Shown here one piece after another: positions 1-7,980 of a DNA stretch of 23,891 bases (its first letter is position 1; the number at the start of each line of letters is the position of its first letter). The DNA comes from Brevundimonas sp. UBA2388 (GTDB taxonomy: Bacteria > Pseudomonadota > Alphaproteobacteria > Caulobacterales > Caulobacteraceae): assembly GCA_002343425.1 (NCBI GenBank), contig DDSO01000112.1:1-23891 (forward strand), written 5' to 3'. The translations under genes were made by a program, and so were the position numbers. The notes beneath the pieces were generated by a model. That model had not been told where the DNA came from and ran no database searches. It was given only the letters and a program-made list of their open reading frames with translations.

Positions 1-747
1 ACCTGCGTCGGCCGCATCCGCTATCTGGGCGTGCTGCTCTATGACGCCGACCGGGTCGAGGCGGCCGCCTCCACACCGGACGTGAAGGACCTCTACCAGG
101 CCCAGCTCGACATTTTTCTCGACCCGCACGACCCGGCCGTCATCGCCCAGGCCCGGGCGGACGGCGTGCCGGAAGCCTGGCTCGAAGGCGCCCGGCGTAG
201 CCCGGTTTACAAGATGGCGATCGACTGGAAGGTCGCCTTCCCGCTGCACCCCGAATATCGGACCCTGCCGATGGTCTGGTATGTGCCGCCGCTGTCGCCG
301 ATCCAGAACGCCGCCGCCGTCGGCGCCCTGGAGATGGACGGCGAGATGCCGGATGTGAACTCACTCCGCATCCCGGTGAAATACCTCGCCAACCTGTTGA
401 CCGCAGGGGTCGAGGCACCGGTGACCCTGGCGCTGCGGCGGATGCTGGCCATGCGCGCCTATATGCGCGCCAGGACCGTGGACGGGCGCATCGACCACGG
501 CCTGGCCGAAACCGTCGGCCTGACGGCGGCCCAGATCGACGACATGTACAAGATCATGGCCATCGCCGACTACGAGGACCGCTTCGTCATCCCCTCGACC
601 CATCGCGAGACGGTCGAGGACGCCTACGACTTGCGGGGGAACTGCGGCTTCACCTTCGGCAACGGCTGCTCCGGCGGACGCACCGAACTGGGCCTGTTCG
701 GCCCCGACAAGCGCTCACGCGCCAAACCGACAGCAGAGGTGGCCTGA
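1..747 (+). CDS. narH: Respiratory nitrate reductase beta subunit, C-terminal half (5' partial)
   Basis: Iron-sulfur electron-transfer subunit of the membrane-bound nitrate reductase NarGHI; it passes electrons from the NarI hemes to the molybdenum subunit NarG on the cytoplasmic side. The reading frame is open from the first base, so the gene begins upstream; about 248 residues are present, roughly half the usual ~500. The fragment opens with TCVGRIRYLGVLLYDAD, a cluster-proximal Cys segment typical of NarH. It continues with the conserved blocks SPVYKM, PLHPEYRTLPMVWYVPP and LSPIQ, and ends with a Cys-containing tail (NCGFTFGNGCSGG). The internal ATG at 31 is not the true start. It is followed 2 bases later by narJ, so narHJI are co-transcribed. 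The family assignment is secure; narG is expected just upstream but is not visible. Confidence 0.96.
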   Translation, partial: TCVGRIRYLGVLLYDADRVEAAASTPDVKDLYQAQLDIFLDPHDPAVIAQARADGVPEAWLEGARRSPVYKMAIDWKVAFPLHPEYRTLPMVWYVPPLSPIQNAAAVGALEMDGEMPDVNSLRIPVKYLANLLTAGVEAPVTLALRRMLAMRAYMRARTVDGRIDHGLAETVGLTAAQIDDMYKIMAIADYEDRFVIPSTHRETVEDAYDLRGNCGFTFGNGCSGGRTELGLFGPDKRSRAKPTAEVA

Positions 748-749
748 TC

Positions 750-1460
750 ATGGCACTGACATATCGCGCCCTGGCGCTCCTGCTCAGCTATCCGACCGCC
801 GATGTCCAGGCCGCCGCACCGGCGATCATGGCCGCCATCCGCTCTGAAGGCATGGTCCCCACGCCGATCGTGGGGGCTTTGGAGAAACTCGCCAGCAAGC
901 TTGAAAGCGAGGACCTCTTCGACCTTCAGGAGGGTTTCGTTCACCTGTTCGACCGGACCCGGTCGCTGTCGCTCAACTTGTATGAGCACATTCACGGTGA
1001 GAGCCGCGACCGCGGACAGGCGATGGCGGCCTTGATCGAGCTCTACCGCTCCTACGGGCTGGAGCTGACGGCCAATGAACTGCCGGACCACCTGCCTGTG
1101 TTCCTGGACTTCCTGTCGACCTTGCCCAACGAGGAAGCCGCCTCACTGCTTGGTGAAGGGGCCCACGTCCTCGCCGCCCTGACGGAGCGGCTGCACAAGC
1201 GCGAAAGTCCCTATCGGGCCGTGTTCGGAGCGCTCACCGCGATGACCGGCGCCGTACCCGACTCCGACGCCGTCGCCGCCCTGATGCAGGAGCCCGACGA
1301 CGATCCGGACGATCTGGAAGCGGTGGACAAGGCCTGGGAGGAGACCGCCGTTTCCTTCGGCCCGGCCGACGCCGGCTGCCCGAAGGCGGACTCCATGCTC
1401 TCCGCCATGAACGCCGCCCCGCCACCTGACAAGAGCCGCCGCGTCGGCGCGGCCGCCTGA
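750..1460 (+). CDS. narJ: Nitrate reductase molybdenum cofactor assembly chaperone
   Basis: System-specific chaperone that binds the apo NarG subunit in the cytoplasm until the molybdenum cofactor and Fe-S cluster are inserted and the complex docks on NarI. The 236-residue product has the expected length and the family blocks: FVHLFDRTRSLSL near residue 65, a following EHIHGESRDRGQAM stretch, and NELPDHLPVFLDFLS around residues 110-125. The acidic, low-complexity C-terminal third is normal for NarJ. It sits between narH (2-base gap) and narI. No signal peptide or membrane segment is seen, consistent with a cytosolic maturation factor. The ATG at 750 is the natural start. Confidence 0.95.
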   Translation: MALTYRALALLLSYPTADVQAAAPAIMAAIRSEGMVPTPIVGALEKLASKLESEDLFDLQEGFVHLFDRTRSLSLNLYEHIHGESRDRGQAMAALIELYRSYGLELTANELPDHLPVFLDFLSTLPNEEAASLLGEGAHVLAALTERLHKRESPYRAVFGALTAMTGAVPDSDAVAALMQEPDDDPDDLEAVDKAWEETAVSFGPADAGCPKADSMLSAMNAAPPPDKSRRVGAAA

Positions 1461-1471
1461 GGATCGTGATT

Positions 1472-2191
1472 ATGGACCTGAATTTCATCGTCTTCGGCGT
1501 CTATCCCTATATCGCCATGGCGGTCCTGGTGATCGGCTCTGTTCTGCGCTTCGACCGCGAGCAGTACACTTGGCGCACCGGCTCGTCCCAGCTTCTGCGG
1601 CGCAAGCAGCTGATGCTCGGATCCGTCCTGTTCCACCTCGGAATTCTCGCCATCTTCGCCGGCCATTTCGTCGGGCTTCTGACGCCGATCGCGGTATGGG
1701 ACTACCTGGGCGTCAGCCATGGCTTCAAACAGATGCTTGCCATCGTCGCCGGTGGCATCGCGGGGGCCGCCTGTCTCGTGGGCGGTCTCCTGCTGCTGCA
1801 CAGACGCTTGTTTGATCCCCGGATTCGCCAGAATTCCAGTTTCGGCGACACCGCCATCCTGGCCATCCTGCTGATCCAGCTGTGTCTCGGCCTCGCTACC
1901 ATTCCTCTGTCGCTGGGCCATCTTGACGGCCACGAGATGATCAAATTCATGACCTGGGCCCAGGGAATTTTCACCCTGAACCCCGCCAGCGCGGGCTTCG
2001 TCGCCGACGTCCACTGGATCTTCAAGGCGCACCTGACCCTCGGCCTGACCATCATGCTGATCTTCCCGTTCACGCGGCTGGTCCACATGCTTTCGGCGCC
2101 GGTCTGGTATCTGAACCGCCGCGGTTGGCAGTTGGTCCGCAGCAAGCGTCAGATGCCGGTCGCACGTCGCGCCGGAGACTTGGGCCAATGA
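1472..2191 (+). CDS. narI: Respiratory nitrate reductase gamma subunit (diheme cytochrome b)
   Basis: Inner-membrane b-type cytochrome that oxidises quinol and hands electrons to NarH. About five hydrophobic helices are visible. The four expected heme-ligand histidines are present: two in FHLGILAIFAGHFVG (residues 55 and 65) and two in FKAHLTLG and LVHMLSAP (residues 187 and 205). The 10- and 18-residue spacings equal those known for the E. coli protein. I chose the ATG at 1472 because the GAGG just before it lies about 9 bases away; a GTG at 1466 is in frame but too close to that ribosome site. The stop overlaps the start of the next gene (ATGA), implying translational coupling. Length 239 residues is typical. 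Confidence 0.95.
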   Translation: MDLNFIVFGVYPYIAMAVLVIGSVLRFDREQYTWRTGSSQLLRRKQLMLGSVLFHLGILAIFAGHFVGLLTPIAVWDYLGVSHGFKQMLAIVAGGIAGAACLVGGLLLLHRRLFDPRIRQNSSFGDTAILAILLIQLCLGLATIPLSLGHLDGHEMIKFMTWAQGIFTLNPASAGFVADVHWIFKAHLTLGLTIMLIFPFTRLVHMLSAPVWYLNRRGWQLVRSKRQMPVARRAGDLGQ

Positions 2192-3300
2192 GCGGGGTCA
2201 TCGTCATCGACGGCGTGGCCCTGCCCGAACGGCTGGTCGCCGAGGAAGCCCAGAACCATCCCGCCGCAACCCCCGAAGAGGCGCGGATGGCGGCCGCCCA
2301 TGCTCTCGCCATCAAGGCCCTGTTGCTGGACAGGGCGCACCAGCTCGGCCTGACTCCGCAAGCGGAGCAGGACGAGGACGGCCGCGAGGAGACGCCTGAG
2401 GAAGCGCTCGTACGGGCCGTGCTGGACATTGAGATTGAGGTCGAGCGGCCCGGCGAAGCGGAATGCCAACGGGTGTATGACAGCGCACCGGAGCGGTTTC
2501 GCACCCCGCCCCTGACTCAGGCCTCTCATATTTTGTTCGCACCGAAGGGCGACGACGAGGCCGCCTGGCAGTCCGCGCGCGACGCGGCCAGTGCTGCGAT
2601 CGCTGAACTGGCGTGGCATCCGCACCGGTTTGCGGACCTCGCCGAGACGCTCTCGGATTGCCCGTCAAAAGGCGTAGGCGGCTCCCTGGGGCAGCTATCA
2701 CCCGGCGATCTCGCGACGGAGGTCGAGGCTGGACTGGACCTGTTGCAAGATGGCGAGACCGCGTCCGAACCTGTGCGATCACGCTTCGGCTGGCATGTCC
2801 TTCGGCTGGATCGACGCATCGAGGGTCGCCGGCTGCCATTCGAACATGTCCTTCCGCGCATCGCCCTGCATCTGGAGAGCCGAGCCTGGACGGCGGCCGC
2901 AACCCGCTATGTGTCCGGCCTCGCGGCTGAGGCGCGGGAATGCGGCGTGGCGCTCAGCGTGACCGAGGATGGCGGTGTCGCTCCCGGAGCCCTGTCCCTC
3001 GGCGACCTCCTGAACGACCAGGACGCCGTCACAGCACGCCTGGAGGTCTGGCTGGACGAGGCCGACCCCGCGCTGGCCGTCCAGGCCCGTCAGACCGCCG
3101 CGACGACCGGAGTCAGTCTGGCCGAGTTCGTCCAGAGCGAAATTTCATCCTTCCTCCAGGGCGCCGATGACCAGGGTTGGACCCGACTGATCTCGGCCGC
3201 CCAGGGCTCGGACGATCCGGCGTTGGCCTGCGTGCGAGCGATCCTGAAATCGAAACTGAAAGCGCCGGGCCGATCCTACGCTATCGTTCGGAGACACTGA
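2188..3300 (+). CDS. Parvulin-type peptidyl-prolyl isomerase of the nar operon
   Basis: Predicted PpiC/parvulin rotamase of 370 residues that probably assists folding or maturation of a nitrate-reductase component. The parvulin core runs from about residue 108 to 210: TQASHILF (the conserved histidine strand), FADLAETLSDCPSK, GGSLGQLSPGD and SRFGWHVLRLD. An N-terminal helical segment (1-100) resembles the SurA/NifM arrangement. A C-terminal region of about 150 residues after the core has no motif I recognise. No signal peptide is seen, so unlike SurA or PrsA it should act in the cytoplasm, as NifM does for nitrogenase. The ATG overlaps the narI stop by four bases, which ties it to the nar operon. 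The family call is good; the client is inferred. Confidence 0.85.
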   Translation: MSGVIVIDGVALPERLVAEEAQNHPAATPEEARMAAAHALAIKALLLDRAHQLGLTPQAEQDEDGREETPEEALVRAVLDIEIEVERPGEAECQRVYDSAPERFRTPPLTQASHILFAPKGDDEAAWQSARDAASAAIAELAWHPHRFADLAETLSDCPSKGVGGSLGQLSPGDLATEVEAGLDLLQDGETASEPVRSRFGWHVLRLDRRIEGRRLPFEHVLPRIALHLESRAWTAAATRYVSGLAAEARECGVALSVTEDGGVAPGALSLGDLLNDQDAVTARLEVWLDEADPALAVQARQTAATTGVSLAEFVQSEISSFLQGADDQGWTRLISAAQGSDDPALACVRAILKSKLKAPGRSYAIVRRH

Positions 3301-3301
3301 G

Positions 3302-4540
3302 ATGCCGACCGTTGGTCAAACGGCCCTTCTGGCGCTTGCTGCGATGGCGGCGCCGGTCGTGGCAAGCGCACAGACTTCCGCCCCGCCCCCTTCTCCGGGC
3401 GCGGCCGCCGCCTCGTCCCAATCGGGCGACCTCCTGTTCGAGAGCCGCCTGCGCTATGAAGGTGTCAGCCAGGACGGGCTCGACGACGCATCGGCGCTGA
3501 CCCTTCGCGCCCGCCTCGGCTGGCAGAGTCCGGAGCGGTCCGGGTTTCGTGTGCTGGTCGAGGGGGAGGCGGTCGTCGCTCTTGTCGATGACTACAACGA
3601 CACCATCCACGGCCCCCCAACCTATCCCGTGGTCGCCGATCCCGAGGCGTTCGAACTGAACCGGCTGCAGGTCGCCTGGACCGGCCTGCCGGATACAGAG
3701 GTGGTCCTGGGTCGGCAACGCATCGTGCTGGGCACAGCCAGGTTCGTCGGCAATGTCGGCTTCCGTCAGAACGAGCAGACCTTCGATGCAGTCAAGGTGA
3801 CGACCCGTGCGTTCGAGCCGCTCACGGTCACCTATGCCTGGATCGACCGGGTCCACCGGGTGTTCGGCGACGACAGTCCCGTGGGCGAGTGGCGCTCGGA
3901 CAGTCATCTCATAAACGTCGAGACCCCGACCCCGGTGGGCAAGATCACGGCCTATGGCTATCTGCTGGATTTCAGCAACGCCGCCGCCCAGTCCTCAGCG
4001 ACCTGGGGCGCACGACTGGAGGGAAGCCGTGATCTGCCGCCGGATTGGTCGGCCCTCTACACCGTCGAATACGCCCGGCAGTCTGAGTACGGGGCCAATC
4101 CGGCCCGGTTCGACCTCGACTATGGGCTGGTCTCGGCGGGCCTGAAGCGTGGTCCGTTTACCGCGACCCTGGCGCTCGAGCGCCTGGACGGAAACGGCGC
4201 CCAGGCGTTCCAGACACCCCTAGCCACCCTTCATGCCTTCCAGGGCTGGGCCGATGTCTTTCTGACCACACCGAAGGACGGACTGCGCGACGTATCAGCA
4301 ACGGCGAGCTATGCAGTCGCCCATCCGCCCGTGGGGCGAAGCGGCGTTCTGACCGCCTCCTGGCGCGATATTCACGACGCTGACGGCTCCGCCCGCTACG
4401 GCAGAGAGCTCGACCTTTCAGCGCGACTGGTGCTCGACAGCCACTGGGCGGTCGAACTCAAGGGCGCCCATTTCGACGGCGCCGCACCCTCCTTCCCCGA
4501 CCGCGACAAGGTCTGGGCCGCCCTCGACTATCGGTTCTAG
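3302..4540 (+). CDS. Outer-membrane beta-barrel porin, alginate-export-like family
   Basis: Predicted outer-membrane barrel of 412 residues. The N-terminus has a signal peptide (hydrophobic LLALAAMAAPVV, likely cleavage after VASA near residue 23), followed by a Pro/Ala-rich linker. The mature part is built of alternating amphipathic strands and ends in WAALDYRF, with the terminal aromatic residue used by BAM substrates. Blocks such as LRYEGVSQDG, FELNRLQVAWTG, VVLGRQRIVLG and NEQTFDAV match the alginate-export / porin-like family as I know it. Alginate export is unlikely here: no alginate genes are visible, and the gene begins one base after the PPIase stop inside the nar operon. An anion (nitrate/nitrite) diffusion role is an inference from context only. 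Confidence 0.75.
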   Translation: MPTVGQTALLALAAMAAPVVASAQTSAPPPSPGAAAASSQSGDLLFESRLRYEGVSQDGLDDASALTLRARLGWQSPERSGFRVLVEGEAVVALVDDYNDTIHGPPTYPVVADPEAFELNRLQVAWTGLPDTEVVLGRQRIVLGTARFVGNVGFRQNEQTFDAVKVTTRAFEPLTVTYAWIDRVHRVFGDDSPVGEWRSDSHLINVETPTPVGKITAYGYLLDFSNAAAQSSATWGARLEGSRDLPPDWSALYTVEYARQSEYGANPARFDLDYGLVSAGLKRGPFTATLALERLDGNGAQAFQTPLATLHAFQGWADVFLTTPKDGLRDVSATASYAVAHPPVGRSGVLTASWRDIHDADGSARYGRELDLSARLVLDSHWAVELKGAHFDGAAPSFPDRDKVWAALDYRF

Positions 4541-4570
4541 ACCGATGACCGGGCAGAGAGCGAATGACCG

Positions 4571-5131
4571 ATGAGCCAGAGCCCCGGGATCGAACCCCTG
4601 CCGCCAGAACTGATCCATGAACCGCTCAACTGGCTGTTCGCGGAACACTACCGTCATCGCCAGTTGTGCCAGTTGATTGAACGGGTCGGCAACGCGACGG
4701 TCCTGCTGAGCGACGAGGCCCACGAGATACTGGCCTTCCTGCGCCATGACATGCCGCTGCACGTCATTGATGAGGAGGATGATCTGTTTCCGCTGCTGCG
4801 GCGGCGCTGCCAGCCCGCCGACGAACTGGACTCCGTTCTGGGGGCGCTGTCGGCCGAGCACCACGATGACTTACACCGGGCCCGCACCCTCATCGCCGCG
4901 TTGGAACGGGCCCTTACCGACGGCCGGGCGCCAGGACAGGATCGGGAGAGCCGACTCCTTTTCACAGACTTCGCCCTGCATGAGCGCCGCCACATCGCTC
5001 TGGAGAACGCTGTGGTTCTGCCGATCGCCCGCCTTCGTCTGACCCCTGCGGACCTCAGAGCGCTCAGCATCCGGCTGGCGGCCCGCCGCGGCGTCCTGCT
5101 GGATCCCGAAGGCGATGAGGCGGCGTCATGA
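4571..5131 (+). CDS. Hemerythrin-like HHE domain protein
   Basis: Cytoplasmic four-helix-bundle protein of 186 residues expected to bind a non-heme di-iron centre. The ligand pattern is visible: a histidine in EHYRHRQL (about residue 26), HVIDEEDDLFP (H64 with acidic partners at 67-69), EHHDDLHRA (H97/H98) and HERRHIALENAVVLP (H141 and E145). Proteins of this class sense or carry O2, react with NO, or protect and repair iron centres. Placement in a nitrate-respiration operon suggests coping with NO formed from nitrite, or O2 sensing, but the sequence does not discriminate. It starts 30 bases after the porin stop and its own stop overlaps the carbonic anhydrase start (ATGA at 5128). Confidence 0.85.
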   Translation: MSQSPGIEPLPPELIHEPLNWLFAEHYRHRQLCQLIERVGNATVLLSDEAHEILAFLRHDMPLHVIDEEDDLFPLLRRRCQPADELDSVLGALSAEHHDDLHRARTLIAALERALTDGRAPGQDRESRLLFTDFALHERRHIALENAVVLPIARLRLTPADLRALSIRLAARRGVLLDPEGDEAAS

Positions 5132-5823
5132 TCGAGACCCTGCTACGCAACAACCTGGACTGGGCAGCCACCCGAACCCGGCTTGATCCGGGGTATTTCC
5201 GCCGGCTCTCGGAACAACAGGCGCCGGACTATCTGTGGATCGGCTGTTCCGACAGCCGCGTCCCGGCCAATGAGATCGTCGGCCTTCAGCCGGGCGAACT
5301 CTTCGTCCATCGCAACGTCGCGAATCTCGCGCCGGCCCAGGACATGAACCTGCTGGCGGTGCTCCAGTTCGCCTTGGAGACACTGAAGGTGCGCCACATC
5401 ATTGTCTGCGGCCACTATGGATGTGGTGGCGTGCGAGCCGTACTGGATGGCCAGCGCCACGGCATCCTCGATCACTGGATGCAGCGGGTCCAGCGCCTGT
5501 GCGAAGACCATCACACCGATCTAGACGCCATCCAAGACCCCGAAACCCGGGTCAACTTCATCTGCGAGAAAAACGTTCTGGCCCAGGTGCGGGCGTTATC
5601 CCGCAATCCCTTCGTCACCGACGCCTGGCGCCGGGGCCAGCCGCTGTCGATCCACGGCTGGATCTATTCCATCCGGGACGGTCTGGTCCGGGATCTCGAG
5701 ACGACCGTCGGCGACCTCGGCGCGGCCGGGCGGCTGGTTGCGCCGTCCCCACTTCCCGCGCGAAGCGCCGGTCCCCGCACGGCTTCGCGCCCGCCGGTTC
5801 CGCGACGCCCGGGGGCGCGCTGA
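5128..5823 (+). CDS. Beta-class carbonic anhydrase
   Basis: Interconverts CO2 and bicarbonate in the cytoplasm. The zinc site of the beta class is complete: CSDSRVPANEI supplies C40 with the D42-R44 dyad, and HYGCGG supplies H96 and C99. The rest (LFVHRNVANL, LQFALETLKVRHI) also matches. The length of 231 residues is normal, with a Pro/Arg-rich tail from about residue 205 that lies outside the conserved fold. The start overlaps the hemerythrin stop by four bases and mobA starts immediately after its stop. Its part in nitrate respiration may be bicarbonate supply or local pH buffering; this is inference. The family assignment is firm. Confidence 0.93.
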   Translation: MIETLLRNNLDWAATRTRLDPGYFRRLSEQQAPDYLWIGCSDSRVPANEIVGLQPGELFVHRNVANLAPAQDMNLLAVLQFALETLKVRHIIVCGHYGCGGVRAVLDGQRHGILDHWMQRVQRLCEDHHTDLDAIQDPETRVNFICEKNVLAQVRALSRNPFVTDAWRRGQPLSIHGWIYSIRDGLVRDLETTVGDLGAAGRLVAPSPLPARSAGPRTASRPPVPRRPGAR

Positions 5824-6405
5824 ATGGGCCTGGTGGTGGCCATCCTCGCCGGCGGGGCCGGCCGGCGCATCGGCGGCGACAAGCCGCGCCGCCTGCTGGG
5901 TGGAGCCCGCCTGCTGGATCACACCCTGAACCACGCTCACGTCATCGCGGCGCCCTCCATCCTAGTTGCGCGCAGCCCCGAACAGGTCGCCGGCTTCGGC
6001 GGGACCGTGGTGCTTGATGCGCCGGGTATCGAAGGGCCGCTGGCCGGCCTGCTCTCGGCCTTGTCCTGGGCGTCAGCGGCTGGCGCCGATCGGGTCCTGA
6101 CCCTGGCCTGCGACATGCCCTTCCTCCCGGGCGACCTGCACCATCGTCTGGAGCAGGCCCTGACCTCTGAGGTCGGCGTCGCGGTCGCCGCCAGCGGCGG
6201 ACGGCTGCATCCAGTCTGCGCCCTGTGGCGCACTGCCGTCGTGCCCACCCTGGTGCGACGGGCGGAAGAGGGCCGGCTGTCCCTGCGCGGCCTGAGCGAG
6301 GCTGTCGGCTGCGCCGTCGTGGACTGGCCCGTCGAGGGAGGTGACCCTTTTATCAACATCAATACCGCCGAGGATCTGGCCGCGTCGGAGGCGGCCCTGG
6401 GATGA
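5824..6405 (+). CDS. mobA: Molybdenum cofactor guanylyltransferase
   Basis: Transfers GMP from GTP to molybdopterin-Mo, producing the dinucleotide cofactor used by NarG and other DMSO-reductase-family enzymes. The diagnostic N-terminal nucleotide loop LAGGAGRRIGGDKP is at residues 8-21. VLTLACDMPFL near residue 95 provides the metal-binding aspartate, and the C-terminal block FININTAEDL is typical of MobA. At 193 residues it is of standard length. It abuts the carbonic anhydrase stop (TGA then ATG with no gap) and overlaps hemN by four bases. Co-transcription with narHJI makes functional sense, because nitrate reductase is the main consumer of this cofactor. Confidence 0.94.
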   Translation: MGLVVAILAGGAGRRIGGDKPRRLLGGARLLDHTLNHAHVIAAPSILVARSPEQVAGFGGTVVLDAPGIEGPLAGLLSALSWASAAGADRVLTLACDMPFLPGDLHHRLEQALTSEVGVAVAASGGRLHPVCALWRTAVVPTLVRRAEEGRLSLRGLSEAVGCAVVDWPVEGGDPFININTAEDLAASEAALG

Positions 6406-7760
6406 CGACGCTGACGGAATCGCTGCTGGTCCATGCTTCCCGGAACCTGCCGCGCTATACGAGCTATCCCACCGCCCTCGCCTTCCAGCCGGCTCCCGAT
6501 GACACCCTGACGAGGGACTGGCTGGGCACGATCCAGCCGACCGACGCCGTCTCGGTCTACGTCCACATTCCCTTCTGCGAACGTCTGTGCTGGTACTGCG
6601 GATGCCACACCAGCGTCCCCAACGGCTATGACCGGATCTCTGACTTTCTCGGCCACCTCACGAGCGAGCTGGATCTGTGTTCCGACGCCATGCCGCCGCA
6701 CGCTGGCGCCGCCCATGTTCATTTCGGCGGCGGAAGTCCCAATTCGCTTTCCCGCGACGATTTTTCCGGGCTGCTGGCCTCAATCTCCCGAAGGTTCGGC
6801 CTGCGACTCGGCGCCGAGGTGGCCGTCGAACTCGACCCCGGACATCTCGACCGGGACTTCGCCCGCGGACTGGGCGCCGCCGGCGTTACCCGGGCCAGTC
6901 TCGGCGTCCAGACCTTCGATCCCGAAGTCCAACGGCTGGTCAACCGCATCCAGCCGTTTAAGCGCGTCGAGACAGCGGTCGCCGACATCCGCCGCGGCGG
7001 CGTAAAGGCGGTCAATTTCGACATGATGTACGGCCTACCTGGCCAGACCCCCGACAATGTCGCGGCCAGTTTGAGGACCGCTCTTTCGCTGGCGCCGGAC
7101 CGGGTCGCCCTGTTCGGCTACGCTCATGTCCCATGGATGAAAAAGCACCAGGCGATGATCCGCCCCGAGGATCTGGCCGATGTTGCCGGGCGATGGGGCC
7201 AAGCTGAGGCAGCCGAGGCTGTTCTCCTCGACCACGGCTACATCCGGATCGGTATGGACCATTTCGCCCACCCCGACGACCCGATGACGGCGCAGCTGGC
7301 CAACGGTGGCCTGCGCCGCAATTTCCAAGGCTATACCGACGACCCGGCAGCCGTTCTGATCGGCCTTGGGCCTTCGGCGATCAGCGCATTTCGGCAAGGC
7401 TACGCCCAGAACGCCTCGCGCGTGGACCATTGGGCGGCTGCCGTGAAGCGCCATCAGCTGCCTGTGTCGCGTCAACTGGCGACGACCAGAGACGATCGGC
7501 TGCGCGGGGCCGTCATTGAGCGACTGATGTGCAGTCTGGAAGTGGACGTGGCGTCCGTGTGCACGGAGTATGGCTACGCGGCGAGTACCCTCGATGATGA
7601 ACTGGAGTCTGCTCGAACGTTGAGGGTGGATGGTCTCTGTGCGGTGTCTGGACGACGGATCAGCGTTTCACCGGAGTTCTCGCGGTTGGTGCGAGTCGTC
7701 GCTGCCTGCTTCGATCCCCAAGCTTCGCGGCCATCAGTGAGGCACAGCCTGGCGATCTGA
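6402..7760 (+). CDS. hemN: Oxygen-independent coproporphyrinogen III oxidase
   Basis: Radical-SAM enzyme that decarboxylates coproporphyrinogen III to protoporphyrinogen IX without O2, allowing heme synthesis under anoxia. The cluster motif is in YVHIPFCERLCWYCGC: C59, C63 and C66, plus the extra C68 characteristic of true HemN. GGGSPNSLS is the SAM-binding glycine motif. Length 452 residues fits HemN rather than the shorter HemW, and the N-terminal segment RYTSYPTA is a HemN hallmark. The start overlaps the mobA stop (ATGA), so it is the last member of the nar operon. NarI needs two b-hemes, which explains the linkage. I see no obvious FNR palindrome before it, so regulation is probably through the operon promoter upstream of the window. 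Confidence 0.95.
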   Translation: MTTLTESLLVHASRNLPRYTSYPTALAFQPAPDDTLTRDWLGTIQPTDAVSVYVHIPFCERLCWYCGCHTSVPNGYDRISDFLGHLTSELDLCSDAMPPHAGAAHVHFGGGSPNSLSRDDFSGLLASISRRFGLRLGAEVAVELDPGHLDRDFARGLGAAGVTRASLGVQTFDPEVQRLVNRIQPFKRVETAVADIRRGGVKAVNFDMMYGLPGQTPDNVAASLRTALSLAPDRVALFGYAHVPWMKKHQAMIRPEDLADVAGRWGQAEAAEAVLLDHGYIRIGMDHFAHPDDPMTAQLANGGLRRNFQGYTDDPAAVLIGLGPSAISAFRQGYAQNASRVDHWAAAVKRHQLPVSRQLATTRDDRLRGAVIERLMCSLEVDVASVCTEYGYAASTLDDELESARTLRVDGLCAVSGRRISVSPEFSRLVRVVAACFDPQASRPSVRHSLAI

Positions 7761-7819
7761 GATTCTGTGCGGGAGACCTGCATCGGCCTGAAACGCCATC
7801 CGGACAGCCTCGCGACAGG

Positions 7820-7900
7820 CGCGGAGGTTGGCGATCGGTTGGAAGCAGACATTTGCGTCGGCCGCTCGACGATGTTGACCTTGGGGTCCGCGGCCCTTCG
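7820..7900. repeat. Possible degenerate dispersed intergenic repeat
   Basis: The 220-base gap between hemN and the methyltransferase gene contains no convincing gene. Its centre (GATCGGTTGGAAGCAGACAT at 7833) resembles a family of dispersed intergenic elements I recall from alphaproteobacterial genomes, with cores like GGxTxGAAxGCGGACATT. These give rise to spurious short ORFs translating as FxPIADI; the minus strand here reads NVCFQPIANLR. The match is from memory and imperfect. The rest of the gap shows nothing I can name. Confidence 0.25.
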
Positions 7901-7980
7901 TTGCCGAATTTTCGATATGCCCCTCTGGCGTTCCGATCACACTGGCCCCAGCTCTCAAGAATAGTTCTGGAGGGGCGACG

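Noticed and set aside
1211..2188. Long minus-strand ORF (325 codons) opposite narJ and narI
   Set aside because: It is antisense to two well-identified genes, has a low-complexity Gln/Asp/Glu-rich translation and no known domain; it is a GC-rich codon shadow.
1..7980. FNR/Anr boxes (TTGAT-N4-ATCAA) for internal anaerobic promoters
   Set aside because: TTGAT occurs several times but never with a matching second half at the right spacing; the main nar promoter is probably upstream of the window.
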